A stretch of DNA of 36,301 nt from JAIRLS01 sp031551455 (GTDB lineage Bacteria; Bacteroidota; Bacteroidia; Bacteroidales; UBA4181): NCBI GenBank assembly GCA_031551455.1, contig JAVBNP010000048.1, forward strand, positions 1 to 36,301, given 5' to 3'. Positions within the stretch are counted from its first letter, which is position 1, and each line of letters starts with the position of its first letter. The position numbers and the translations under genes are program-made. This document shows, piece by piece, positions 8,206-16,754 of this stretch. The notes under the pieces were generated by a model. The model searched no databases and was not told where the DNA came from. It saw only the letters and a program-made list of their open reading frames with translations.

Positions 8206-9321
8206 TTATTTCAACAACAACATGGTGGAGGTTTGATTGATGTGCCCTATGTAACTTTCTCCGTATGTGGCAAAGCCGACGGTCGGAACAAAGCGAAATA
8301 TTTCGGAATAGGCCTGTTGTTGATTCTTTCGGGTCAATTCGGCCGAACGAAGACAACAATTGAAATCGACAACAGCTTGCAGCGGGCCATCGGTTTGTTC
8401 CGCTTTTTTAACATCCTTATCGGTATCGGTAACAATATCGCCCGATTTCAAGATGGTCAATTCCATGCCTTCTTTCACCGAACAATAAAAAACGATCGAA
8501 GTCCCTTCGATTTGCTGCGGGCTTCTGACAAAAAAGTTGTGTTCGTCGAAGACCAATCCCAACGGATATTCACCCAAACGTTCCGTAAGATCATCAACCA
8601 ATATACCCAACACTTCGGCATAAGCTTTCGTCGCCGGCTTTCCGTTAAATTCGATAACCATCCGTCGTTTTTCGTCCACTTTGGTCGGGGTTAACTTTTT
8701 ATCGGTGGTCGTAAAACTCTGTGTTTTCAAAACGGCATATCCGTTGGCGGGTTCCATCAATACAAGAACGGCAGCATCGGTATATGCTTTTCCGTCCGCA
8801 AACAAATACGTGCTTTTAAATATAAAATTATCGCCTGCCGAACCGCCGATAAAAGGCACGTTGGTTAGGTTTCCGATTTGATCGTTCAAGATTTCTTCTT
8901 GGCCGCTCAATCCGTCAATCATGATCAATCCCACGTAGCGCGAAGTATCCAACTTTTTCATCGGTATTCCCGACGATTTTTCAAACGATTTAAACGCTTT
9001 TGCTACCGCTTGCGTATCGGTTTTAATATTTCGAAGTACTTCGATTTTCAAATCCTTCAGCGTTTTCTTACCCCACGCCATGGCCACCATCGAATCTTTA
9101 CTCGGTTTACCGGAAATCATTTCGCCGGCCGTAGTGCATCCGACGGTATGCGCCCCCGGAAATGCTTCGGCCATCGCCTTACTCACCGCATTCGCCGAAT
9201 AAACCGGTGAAACAAAATAGAGAATCATACAAGCATCAACGTCCGATAATTGTTCCTTGATGCTTTTAACCGCCGATACAACATCTTGTACGCCGGATTG
9301 TGCCACTTTAAAATTTACCAT
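8206..9321 (-). CDS. FIST N/C domain sensory protein (copy 1)
   Basis: FIST proteins are predicted small-ligand-binding sensory proteins. This 371-aa protein has a FIST_N region (ILYFVSPVYSA...AFPGAHTVGCTTAGEM, residues ~30-70, continuing to about 210). FIST_C follows (AYAEVLGI...YPLGLVFDEHNFFVRSP...VFYCSVKEGMELTILKSGDIV, ~225-310) and the end is GFATYGESYIGHINQTSTMLLLK. It is a clear paralogue of the gene immediately upstream (9353-10471), 31 nt away on the same strand. There is no signal peptide, so it should be cytoplasmic. No kinase, GGDEF or methyl-acceptor domain is fused to it or encoded nearby, so the output pathway is unknown. Confidence 0.9.
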   Translation of the reverse strand: MVNFKVAQSGVQDVVSAVKSIKEQLSDVDACMILYFVSPVYSANAVSKAMAEAFPGAHTVGCTTAGEMISGKPSKDSMVAMAWGKKTLKDLKIEVLRNIKTDTQAVAKAFKSFEKSSGIPMKKLDTSRYVGLIMIDGLSGQEEILNDQIGNLTNVPFIGGSAGDNFIFKSTYLFADGKAYTDAAVLVLMEPANGYAVLKTQSFTTTDKKLTPTKVDEKRRMVIEFNGKPATKAYAEVLGILVDDLTERLGEYPLGLVFDEHNFFVRSPQQIEGTSIVFYCSVKEGMELTILKSGDIVTDTDKDVKKAEQTDGPLQAVVDFNCCLRSAELTRKNQQQAYSEIFRFVPTVGFATYGESYIGHINQTSTMLLLK

Positions 9322-9352
9322 AACTTTACTTCATGCATTAAGTGATTGCCGC

Positions 9353-10471
9353 TTATTTCAAAAATAACATTGTTGATGTTTGATTGATATGTCCGATATA
9401 ACTTTCGCCAAACGTGCCGAAAGCAATGGTGGGAATTGATTTAAATAAAGTCGCATATTCCTGTTCTTGGCATTTCTCGTGCAATTCGGTCATACGCGAC
9501 ATGCAATTAAACTCAACGACAGCTCCCAAATCCCTGTTATTGTAAAAAGCATGTTCCAAATCGCGACGCGTGTCGACAACGATGTCTCGCGCCTGCAAAA
9601 CCGTCAATTCCATCCCTTCCTTCACCGAACAAAAAAACGAGATGGCCCCGTTATCTTCCACACGATTACAGTGTCGCACGAAAAAGTTCTTTTCGTCGAA
9701 CACCAATCCCAACGGATTGGCGATAAAATATTTCGGCAAATCGACATCGGCAACATCCAACGCTTCGGCATAAGCCTTTACGGCAGGTTGACCGTTGAAC
9801 TCGTATACGATTCGCGCCGCTTCATCCACTTTGGTCGGAGTAAGTTTTTTATCGGTTAAAGAAACACTTTGCGTTTTCAAGAAAGCAAATCCGTTGGCCG
9901 GTTCCAAAAGCACCAGTACCGCGGCATTTGTATAAGCTTTCCCGTTAACGTAAACATAGGTCGATTTGCGAAAATCATCGGATGCGGCCGAACCGCCGAC
10001 AAAGATCACGTTCGTAAAATTTCCTATTTGATCGTTGATGTATTCTTCGCACTTGCTTTGCCCGTCAATCAAGACCATCCCCACATAACGCGCCGGTGAT
10101 ATCCGCGACATCGGTGTATTAAAATAATTTCCGAGGTTTTTCATCGCCTTGGCAACAACTTGTTTATCTTCCTTGATATTTTCAAGGACTTCCGCTTTCA
10201 ATCGGGGAATGCCGGATTTATCGCATGCCATGGCAACAATCGATCCGGTCAACATTTTCCCGGAAATCATTTCACCGGCCGTGGTGCAACCGATGGTTTG
10301 CGCGGAAGGAAATGCTTCGGCCATCAATGGAGCGATCTTTTCGGACGGATAAACCGGAGATGCGAAAAAAACGACCAATCCGGGATCAACAATTGTCGAT
10401 AAGTTTTTTTGTATTGACCGAACCGCCGCCTCGACGTCCGCATTATCGGAATATGCTGTTTGATAAGCCAT
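9353..10471 (-). CDS. FIST N/C domain sensory protein (copy 2)
   Basis: The 372-aa protein has the same plan as its downstream paralogue: FIST_N with VVFFASPVYPSEKI...AFPSAQTIGCTTAGEMISGK, and FIST_C with NPLGLVFDEKNFFVRHC...FFCSVKEGMELTVLQARDIVVDTR. It ends in GTFGESYIGHINQTSTMLFLK. Core motifs (GCTTAGEMISGK, DGQS/DGLS, FVGGSA/FIGGSA, LLEPANG, KTQS, TDKKLTPTKVDE) are strongly conserved between the copies while other stretches differ, as expected of an old tandem duplication with specialised ligands. It is probably first in the operon, transcribed from the 263-nt divergent region upstream. Confidence 0.9.
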   Translation of the reverse strand: MAYQTAYSDNADVEAAVRSIQKNLSTIVDPGLVVFFASPVYPSEKIAPLMAEAFPSAQTIGCTTAGEMISGKMLTGSIVAMACDKSGIPRLKAEVLENIKEDKQVVAKAMKNLGNYFNTPMSRISPARYVGMVLIDGQSKCEEYINDQIGNFTNVIFVGGSAASDDFRKSTYVYVNGKAYTNAAVLVLLEPANGFAFLKTQSVSLTDKKLTPTKVDEAARIVYEFNGQPAVKAYAEALDVADVDLPKYFIANPLGLVFDEKNFFVRHCNRVEDNGAISFFCSVKEGMELTVLQARDIVVDTRRDLEHAFYNNRDLGAVVEFNCMSRMTELHEKCQEQEYATLFKSIPTIAFGTFGESYIGHINQTSTMLFLK

Positions 10472-10734
10472 TATTGGGTGTATTTAGTGTGTGATTTCAT
10501 GTAACTTAAACAAAATTGTCGGAAGAGCGATATCCCGCATTACGAGATCAAATAAAAAAGGCACGCCCTATTTTTGAGTTTACGTAAAAAGTTGATAAAG
10601 GTTATATCTTTTTGTTTATAAATTTTTATTTTTACGAAATAAAAAATGAATGTAGAATCCTTGATTTTTTTGGCAACTTTAATACATTATGAAGCAATAA
10701 ACGGCTTTATGTCAAAATCAAAAAATTCCGAAAA
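10472..10734. other. Divergent intergenic region between the FIST operon and the glycosidase-like gene
   Basis: This AT-rich 263-nt spacer separates two divergently transcribed units and must hold both promoters. On the minus strand, CAATTTTG (10511-10518) is one mismatch from TAnnTTTG. On the plus strand, no clean match is seen near 10735; the nearest is TATCTTTTTG around 10606. No ORF, tRNA or strong hairpin is apparent. Confidence 0.35.
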
Positions 10735-12654
10735 ATGAACATGAGAAAGACAACAGCAATATCGATATTTGCCGCGATAATGGTTTCGTCGGTTGTTTTC
10801 GGCCAAAAAAACGGCGTTTTGTGTTTGGGAAACGGCGAAATGGTGGTATACGAGAGACACAGCGACATCATCCAATTGTTCGGACCTCCTTACAGTTCGC
10901 CTTCGGTATTGCAATTGACGACAACCGGTTCGGGTGAAATAACATCGCAACGGGAAACGGGAACCGGCGTTTGGACACATCAATTACAAAACGGACAAAA
11001 CCGGACGGGAAAAATGGTCGATTTCGTTGTCGGGAACATTCCTTGTTTTGTTCGGACGATCGAAAATACCGATACGTTGCGTTTTCGACTGATTCTGTCC
11101 AAGGAAACAACACATATTGACAATACGCCCGAATATCGACCGAAGGGGATCGCGCATTCGATGCTGTTGACCAGCCCGGCAGGTACGTACGCATATCAAA
11201 GCATATTTTATCCCACCAACACGGCCAATTATTATCAATTGATGATTAAGGGAAATGCAAGTGCGTCCCGAATCGACGATCGGACATGGAACATTGTATG
11301 TTTTCCCGGCAAAAGCGACATCCGCATTGCCGGAGGACGGGATTATCCGCAATGTGTCATCAATGCTCGAACAATATCCGATTCGGAAAATGTCGCTTTA
11401 TTGGATCAAACTCGAGCCTATTGGAAAAATTTTACACAGCGTCGTACCGATTTCTCGAAAAAAATACCGACAAACGTTCCGCAAAGAGATCGTTTGTTGC
11501 AAGCAATCGACGATGTTGCGGTATTGATTAAAGCGCAACAGGGTACAGAAGGCGGCGTATTGGCGGGATATCATTACCACTTGGGTTACGTTAGGGATCA
11601 ATACGGTGTATCGCGAGGTTTGCTGAAATTGGGACATATCGACGAAGCCAAGGCCATTTTGCAATTTTATTGGGACATTTGGCAACGAAAAAAAATATTG
11701 CGTAATGCGCAAGGCATCGGTCTTGATGCTTTTCACGTGCATGAAAACGACGAGGTGGAAATAACGGGATATTTGATTATTCAAGCGTTTGATTATTTAA
11801 AGGCTACGGGTGATAACGCATACGTTAAAACCATATTTCCCATGTTGGAGTGGGCTTGGGATTGTCAGGTACGAAATCTTCATCGAAACATGTTGCCTTT
11901 CAACGGTGACGAAACATACATCGCTGGCGGTATCTTACCCCGAACGGTCATGTACGACGGATCGGCGGAAGCAACCATGCTGTTTCTCACCGGAGGTCGA
12001 CAATTGGCGGATTGGGCGGAAAAACAAAAAGTGCGATCGGCAAACAAAACGACGGAAGCAAAAAAAATCCTGCAAACCATAGGAAAACAATATCCCGATA
12101 ATTTCGTGGTCGACGGAAAGTTGTTGACCAACAATCCCGCAAGAAAACAAGGATTGGCGTATCCCGATTTCCGTCACGGGGTATGCGAATCGTGTATCAA
12201 AGTGGATTGGTGTCAAAAAACGGACAACAACCGTTATTTATGTGCCGCTTGTTTTCCTTACAAAACGTTTCCCGACATACGCGACGAAAAACATTACATC
12301 CGATCGGTCAGTTTGACGCCTTGGTATATACATAGCAATGTGTTGCCGACCGGTTTGCCGGAACTTTTGGTTAGGGACATTGCCACATCTTATCTGATCG
12401 ACGGAAAATTACCATCGCGTCCCGAAGGCGGCAGAACCGTAGGCTACGACTACGGATTGTTCCTTTATGCGCTCACCGAGATGAATCTGCCGCTCAAAGA
12501 CAAGATATACGGGCAAATGTTGGACGTTATAGACGATACGGGCGCATGGGTGGAATATTACGAAAACGGGATTCCGTCCGGCACGCTCTGCCGCCCGTGG
12601 GAAAGCGCCATCAACATTGAAGCGGCCATTGAGTATGCGGAAAAATACCGATAA
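10735..12654 (+). CDS. Secreted six-hairpin (GH15-like) glycosidase family protein with a Cys cluster
   Basis: The 639-aa protein starts with a Sec signal peptide (MRKTTAISIFAAIMVSSVVFGQ; ATG at 10735 or 10741). The N-terminal ~240 residues look like a beta-rich domain. From ~270 the pattern is that of (alpha/alpha)6 glycosidases: YVRDQYG (residues 285-291), LLKLGHIDEAKAILQFY, then HVHENDEVEITGY with acidic residues Glu337, Asp339, Glu340 and Glu342, then FNGDETY. Such RD and acidic clusters are typical of glucoamylase-like enzymes, but I cannot assign a substrate. Unusual is a cluster Cys484-x2-Cys487-x5-Cys493-x9-Cys503-x2-Cys506, resembling a zinc knuckle or paired disulfides. It has no T9SS sorting domain, so it is probably periplasmic. 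Confidence 0.75.
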   Translation: MNMRKTTAISIFAAIMVSSVVFGQKNGVLCLGNGEMVVYERHSDIIQLFGPPYSSPSVLQLTTTGSGEITSQRETGTGVWTHQLQNGQNRTGKMVDFVVGNIPCFVRTIENTDTLRFRLILSKETTHIDNTPEYRPKGIAHSMLLTSPAGTYAYQSIFYPTNTANYYQLMIKGNASASRIDDRTWNIVCFPGKSDIRIAGGRDYPQCVINARTISDSENVALLDQTRAYWKNFTQRRTDFSKKIPTNVPQRDRLLQAIDDVAVLIKAQQGTEGGVLAGYHYHLGYVRDQYGVSRGLLKLGHIDEAKAILQFYWDIWQRKKILRNAQGIGLDAFHVHENDEVEITGYLIIQAFDYLKATGDNAYVKTIFPMLEWAWDCQVRNLHRNMLPFNGDETYIAGGILPRTVMYDGSAEATMLFLTGGRQLADWAEKQKVRSANKTTEAKKILQTIGKQYPDNFVVDGKLLTNNPARKQGLAYPDFRHGVCESCIKVDWCQKTDNNRYLCAACFPYKTFPDIRDEKHYIRSVSLTPWYIHSNVLPTGLPELLVRDIATSYLIDGKLPSRPEGGRTVGYDYGLFLYALTEMNLPLKDKIYGQMLDVIDDTGAWVEYYENGIPSGTLCRPWESAINIEAAIEYAEKYR

Positions 12655-12817
12655 TCGGGCATTTTTTCCGTGTTATATGTTGTACCGATAGAATCGTTTA
12701 TCCTTCGATGATTTTTATTTCTTTCTTTGTCGCGTAATGCCGCACAGAAAAGACAATTGATATCGATTTTTGCCGACTTTCGAGATTATTCCGGACGAAT
12801 CGCCGGTAAATTTTCGT

Positions 12818-12825
12818 TACCTTTG
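12818..12825 (+). promoter_or_regulatory. Promoter -7 box for pcm
   Basis: TACCTTTG matches the Bacteroidota TAnnTTTG consensus exactly and lies 18 nt before the pcm ATG at 12843. This gives a very short leader. No clear TTG is present about 20 nt upstream. Confidence 0.6.
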
Positions 12826-12842
12826 CGTGAATCAAAAATCGC

Positions 12843-13484
12843 ATGGAGGATACATACAGACATAAAGGGTTACGAAAATTATTGATCGAACAAATTCGCA
12901 AAAAGGGAATTACTGACGAAGTCGTTCTTGAAGCCATGGGACGGGTGCCGAGGCATGCATTCATGGACAGCGGATTCATCAATTTTTCGTACAAAGATTC
13001 CGCGTTTCCCATCGGCGCGGGACAAACCATTTCACAACCTTATACGGTTGCTTTTCAAACACAATTGTTGGAGCTGAAACCTCACGAAAAAATTTTAGAA
13101 ATAGGCACGGGCTCGGGATATCAAGCGGCAGTACTTTATGAAATGGGAGCCAATGTGTACACCATCGAACGACAACGCGAACTGTACGTTAAGTCGCAAC
13201 AGTTGTTGAATCAATTAGGCTGTAAATTGCATTTTTTTTACGGGGACGGATATGCCGGATTGCCTGCTTATGCGCCTTTCGATAAGATATTGATCACGGC
13301 GGGAGCAACCGAAATTCCCGAAGCGTTGGTGCAACAACTGAAAGTCGGCGGACGAATGGTTATCCCCGTCGGTGACGACGAAAGGCAGGAAATGACCTTG
13401 GTTGTGAAAAAATCGGAATCGGAGATCGACGTATCGCGCCACGGATCGTTTGCATTTGTACCGTTTCTGAAAGGAAAAGCGTGA
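12843..13484 (+). CDS. pcm: Protein-L-isoaspartate O-methyltransferase
   Basis: This 213-aa SAM-dependent enzyme methylates L-isoaspartyl residues in aged proteins so that they can be converted back to aspartate. Family features are visible: VPRHAFM near residue 38, the substrate-side block FPIGAGQTISQPYTVAFQ (~55-72), SAM motif I ILEIGTGSGYQAAVL (~84-98), acidic residue after beta-2 (VYTIERQ), the GDGYAGL loop, and FDKILITAGATEIPEAL with RMVIPVG. Length is normal for Pcm. It has its own promoter box immediately upstream and is followed 73 nt later by an MBL-fold hydrolase gene on the same strand. Confidence 0.95.
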   Translation: MEDTYRHKGLRKLLIEQIRKKGITDEVVLEAMGRVPRHAFMDSGFINFSYKDSAFPIGAGQTISQPYTVAFQTQLLELKPHEKILEIGTGSGYQAAVLYEMGANVYTIERQRELYVKSQQLLNQLGCKLHFFYGDGYAGLPAYAPFDKILITAGATEIPEALVQQLKVGGRMVIPVGDDERQEMTLVVKKSESEIDVSRHGSFAFVPFLKGKA

Positions 13485-13557
13485 TCGGACCATAAATCTC
13501 GTATTACGGACAGACCGTCATTATTAATTATTCATTGTTCTTTATTCATTAAACTTT

Positions 13558-14199
13558 ATGTTTTTTCATCGTCTTGTTTTTAATCCTTATCAAGTTAATA
13601 CATATATCGTTGCCGGCGAAGACGGACAATGCGCCGTTATCGATCCCGCTTGTTGTTCCCCCGAGGAACGGGCGACGTTGAAAAAGTACATCGAAAGTAA
13701 AGGACTGCAACCGGTATTACTGATCAACACACACGGGCATTTCGATCATGTTATCGGCAACGCCTTCGTCTGCGATACGTGGCCGGTGAAAACCGCAGCA
13801 TGCCATGATGATCTCTTTTTGATGGAAAATGCCCAAAAACAGGGCGAGATATTCGGTTTCCCGACGGAGCAACCTCCTCTACCCGAAATCTGGTTGAAAG
13901 ACGGAGATATTCTCACTCCGGGAAACATTAAACTTCATATATATCATATTCCGGGACATTCGCCCGGAAGCATCGTGCTGCATTCTCCGGAAAATAAACT
14001 CGTTATGACGGGCGATGTATTGTTCAACGGCAGCATTGGTCGTACCGACCTTCCGGGCGGAAATTACGATCAACTTATTGAAGGTATCGAGAAAAAATTG
14101 CTGGTATTACCGCCCGAAACCATGGTATATCCCGGACACGGTCCCGAAACATCCATCGGACAGGAAATGATGCATAATCCGTTCTTGAACGGATTGTAA
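13558..14199 (+). CDS. MBL-fold metallohydrolase, glyoxalase II-like
   Basis: The 213-aa protein has the zinc-binding HxHxDH motif at His59, His61, Asp63, His64 (NTHGHFDHVIGN). Further metal ligands are in PGHSPGSIVL (~131-140), MTGDVLFNGSIGRTDLPGGN (~148-167) and YPGHGPET (~197-204). The GRTDLPGG segment is typical of the small glyoxalase II-like hydrolases common in Bacteroidota and Firmicutes, which may act on thioesters; the substrate cannot be read from sequence. No signal peptide is present. The stop is followed within 12 nt by the ~92-bp dispersed repeat at 14211. Confidence 0.9.
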   Translation: MFFHRLVFNPYQVNTYIVAGEDGQCAVIDPACCSPEERATLKKYIESKGLQPVLLINTHGHFDHVIGNAFVCDTWPVKTAACHDDLFLMENAQKQGEIFGFPTEQPPLPEIWLKDGDILTPGNIKLHIYHIPGHSPGSIVLHSPENKLVMTGDVLFNGSIGRTDLPGGNYDQLIEGIEKKLLVLPPETMVYPGHGPETSIGQEMMHNPFLNGL

Positions 14200-14210
14200 A
14201 AACCTGTTTT

Positions 14211-14302
14211 TATATAAGGTTCGATTAATCTTTACATACATAAACCTACCGGGTTTTGAAAACCCGGTAGGTTTTAACCCGTCTTATTGGTAATTACGTA
14301 TT
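14211..14302. repeat. ~92-bp dispersed repeat, copy 1, with a central 16-bp palindrome
   Basis: The core AAACCTACCGGGTTTT (14242-14257) and its exact reverse complement (14259-14274) are separated by one base. The flanks, including TTTACATACAT on the left and TAATTAC on the right, are shared with the reverse complement of 31311-31402, so the whole ~92 bp is one repeated element. It lies directly downstream of the MBL hydrolase gene, where the hairpin could also end transcription. The stretch 14200-14636 holds no gene. Confidence 0.75.
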
Positions 14303-14383
14303 CTCTAACTTAGAGCCTGACTAAAATTCTTTTTGTCCGACTTAAGTTGCGCCTCCGGCGCGCCGGTTGCCATGCTCGGTCAA

Positions 14384-14515
14384 TATCCCAAGGCATTGCC
14401 GTCGGGCTGAACCTTTAGTTCGGCGAAACCAAATAAGCCGGACTTTCAGTCCGATACATAAAAAGTTAGCTTGAAAGGCTAATTTAATTTAGCCCGACGG
14501 CAACGCCTCGGGACA
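14384..14515. repeat. REP-like multibranched palindromic element
   Basis: A 28-bp left arm (14384-14411, containing GGCATTGCCGTCGGGCT) pairs with a 28-bp right arm (14488-14515, AGCCCGACGGCAACGCC). The four non-identical positions become G:U pairs in an RNA read from the minus strand. Inside are three small hairpins: GCTGAAC/GTTCGGC, CGGACT/AGTCCG and TTAGC/GCTAA. A perfect CCGGCGCGCCGG palindrome (14355-14366) lies just outside. The layout recalls REP/RAYT-type non-autonomous elements; no transposase is present here. Confidence 0.6.
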
Positions 14516-14550
14516 GAAAAACATTTTTTAAAATCGGCGTCCGGGAGGGC

Positions 14551-14603
14551 CTGTTTAAATTTTTAACCGGTTTCTTAATTCGCATGATTTAAAATTTAAA
14601 CAG
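14551..14603. repeat. Short inverted repeat, possible MITE or IS end
   Basis: CTGTTTAAATTTT (14551-14563) and AAAATTTAAACAG (14591-14603) are perfect 13-bp inverted repeats around a 27-bp spacer. The outer flank (AGACTCT at 14602-14608) resembles the complement of AGAGCCTGACTAAAATT at 14311-14327. The whole 14311-14610 block may therefore be one or two nested remnants with related ends. No coding capacity is seen. Confidence 0.5.
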
Positions 14604-14636
14604 ACTCTTATATAAAGTTCGTTGTTGAGCAATCTT

Positions 14637-15491
14637 CTATAAAGATGTGTCGGCTTCGATTTGCTGATTGTCGGCGGCGATATCTTTTTTCGGGGGACGG
14701 ATCAATAAAAACGCTCCGAGAAGAATAAACGGGATACTCAGTATTTGCCCCATATTCAAGACCATCCCTTTTTCGAAAGCTACTTGATCTTCTTTTAAAA
14801 ATTCGATCAGGAAACGAGTCGAAAAAACCGATACCAGAAAAAAGCCGAAAAGAACGCCGGGGATTTTGCTTTTGTTTTTGACATACATGCGGCACAACCA
14901 AACAAATATCGCCAAATATGCCGCGGCTTCGTATATTTGCGTGGGATGACACGGACGTCCGTTAATCGGGGACAAGTGCCATTCTTGAGATCGAATAAAT
15001 TCAAATCCCCAAGGAAGAGCGGTTGGATGACCGTATATTTCGGAATTCATCAAGTTTCCGGTTCGAATGAAAAAGCCGGACAAGGCCACTACAATCACGA
15101 TCCGATCGAGTATCCACAGATACGGACGATGTTCCGCTCGCGAAAAAATAAATAAGGCAATCAATATTCCCACGGCGGCTCCGTGACTGGCCAATCCGCC
15201 CATCCATATCGCGGGAATTTCCAACGGATTTTGAAGATAATAATCGGGTTCGTAGAACAAACAGTGTCCCAAACGGGCGCCGATAAGCGTACCGAAAATC
15301 ATGTACCACGTTAACCGATCGAGCACTTTGACGGAAATATTTTCGCGACGAAATATTTCTTTTACGATAAAATATCCCGCAACAAAAGCCGCCGCAAAAA
15401 GCAATCCGTACCAACGTATCGAAAACATGCCGACATGAAAAATCTCGGGATCAACATTCCATGTAATGAAATTGAAAGGCATATTTATCAT
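14637..15491 (-). CDS. lgt: Prolipoprotein diacylglyceryl transferase
   Basis: Lgt transfers diacylglycerol from phosphatidylglycerol to the lipobox cysteine of prolipoproteins at the inner membrane. The 284-aa protein has several hydrophobic segments and the family landmarks: an N-terminal SIRWYGLLFAAAF helix, GGLASHGAAVG near residues 98-108, the signature RTGNLMNSEIYGHPT (~141-155), and HPTQIYEA (~180). The start is ATG 15489-15491, with a second ATG three codons later. A 21-bp perfect hairpin (15500-15544) ends only 8 nt before the ATG. It follows asd on the same strand. Two other genes here (514 and 34014) encode predicted Lgt substrates. Confidence 0.95.
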   Translation of the reverse strand: MINMPFNFITWNVDPEIFHVGMFSIRWYGLLFAAAFVAGYFIVKEIFRRENISVKVLDRLTWYMIFGTLIGARLGHCLFYEPDYYLQNPLEIPAIWMGGLASHGAAVGILIALFIFSRAEHRPYLWILDRIVIVVALSGFFIRTGNLMNSEIYGHPTALPWGFEFIRSQEWHLSPINGRPCHPTQIYEAAAYLAIFVWLCRMYVKNKSKIPGVLFGFFLVSVFSTRFLIEFLKEDQVAFEKGMVLNMGQILSIPFILLGAFLLIRPPKKDIAADNQQIEADTSL

Positions 15492-15499
15492 AATTTTTA

Positions 15500-15544
15500 C
15501 GAAACAAACCTGTTAGGTTTTTGAAACCTAACAGGTTTGTTTCG
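15500..15544. repeat. 21-bp perfect palindrome between asd and lgt
   Basis: CGAAACAAACCTGTTAGGTTT (arm 15500-15520) and its exact complement (15524-15544) leave a 3-nt loop. The core AACCTGTTAGGTTT belongs to the AACCTA..GGTTTT palindrome family seen at 6664, 6708, 14242 and 31339. It could act as an asd terminator (no strong U run follows) or limit access to the lgt start, which is only 8 nt away. Confidence 0.7.
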
Positions 15545-15646
15545 GTCGTATTTGTATTTCCTATATACTAACGATGCCGAAGTTTCCGTCTTTTCCGAGC
15601 CGAAATATAATCGACTATTCCATCGGATTTGAAAAACCGGCAACGG

Positions 15647-16654
15647 TTACAATAACCGTTCTTTGATCATGTATTCGGCAATTTGTACCGCATTGAGCGC
15701 CGCGCCTTTACGTATTTGGTCGCCCACGCACCAAAAATGAATCCCCGTAGGCGTGGTGATGTCTTTGCGGATGCGTCCCACATATACGGGATCTTTATCG
15801 GCAACAAACAAAGGCATCGGATAGGCGCAATCGGCGGGAACATCTTCAACAAGTACGCCGGGGGCATTTTGCAACGCTTTGCGTACGGCGGAAACTTCGA
15901 GAGCCTGCTCGGTTTCTGCCCAAACCGCTTCGGAATGCGCCCGCAAAACGGGTACACGAATGGCAGATGCACTTACGGCGATGTCGGCATGCATGATTTT
16001 ACGCGTTTCATGATGCATCTTCATTTCTTCCTTGGTATAATCGTTATCGGTGAATACATCGATGTGAGGAATCACGTTAAACGCCAACTGATATTTAAAT
16101 TTGTCGACGGTAACGGGTTCGCCGTTCAGAACTTGTTCCACTTGTTTCTTTAATTCTTCCATGGCGGCGGCTCCCGCACCGCTGGCTGCTTGGTAGGTTG
16201 CCACATGCACTCTTCGGATCGGAGACAGGTCATGAATCGGTTTAAGCGCCACCACCATGATGATGGTGGAACAATTGGGATTGGCAATGATGTTGCGTGG
16301 ACGATTTTTGCAATCAGCGGCATTCACTTCGGGAACCACCAAAGGAACATCATCATCCATTCGGAAGGCGCTGGAGTTATCGATCATTACCGCACCGTAT
16401 TTCGTGATCGCGGATGCAAATTGACGTGAAATACCGGCTCCGGCCGAAGTTAACGCAATATCGATTCCTTTGAAATCATCGTTGTCTTTCATCTCTTTAA
16501 CCGTAATTTCTTTCCCGTTGAATCGATATGATGCTCCGGCGCTTCGCGAAGATCCGAACAACACCAATTCATCGAGCGGAAAATTCCGCTGTTCCAACAC
16601 TTTCAAAAACTCTTGACCAACGGCTCCGCTGACTCCAACAATCGCTAATTTCAT
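15647..16654 (-). CDS. asd: Aspartate-semialdehyde dehydrogenase
   Basis: The enzyme makes aspartate semialdehyde from aspartyl phosphate with NADPH, the branch point to lysine/diaminopimelate, threonine and methionine. The 335-aa sequence starts with the Rossmann motif LAIVGVSGAVGQEFL. It continues with LFGSSRSAG and ALTSAGAGISRQFA, the active-site NPNCST (Cys128), YQAASGAGAAAMEEL (~157-171), and RVPVLRAHSEAVW containing His240. Length and motifs are normal. The gene lies between nusB (upstream) and lgt (downstream) on the same strand, with ~100 and ~155-nt gaps, so the three need not form one operon. Confidence 0.95.
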   Translation of the reverse strand: MKLAIVGVSGAVGQEFLKVLEQRNFPLDELVLFGSSRSAGASYRFNGKEITVKEMKDNDDFKGIDIALTSAGAGISRQFASAITKYGAVMIDNSSAFRMDDDVPLVVPEVNAADCKNRPRNIIANPNCSTIIMVVALKPIHDLSPIRRVHVATYQAASGAGAAAMEELKKQVEQVLNGEPVTVDKFKYQLAFNVIPHIDVFTDNDYTKEEMKMHHETRKIMHADIAVSASAIRVPVLRAHSEAVWAETEQALEVSAVRKALQNAPGVLVEDVPADCAYPMPLFVADKDPVYVGRIRKDITTPTGIHFWCVGDQIRKGAALNAVQIAEYMIKERLL

Positions 16655-16754
16655 CTTCTTATGCTGTTAAAATGTATTCTCGTTTTGCGCAATTCTCATG
16701 CCATATTCGTACGATCTCGGCCGACCGGTTCGAACATTAAAATTCGAAAGATTC

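Noticed and set aside
14200..14636. A possible small gene in the 437-nt gap
   Set aside because: No frame of useful length has a plausible start or composition; the stretch is explained by palindromic and inverted repeats.
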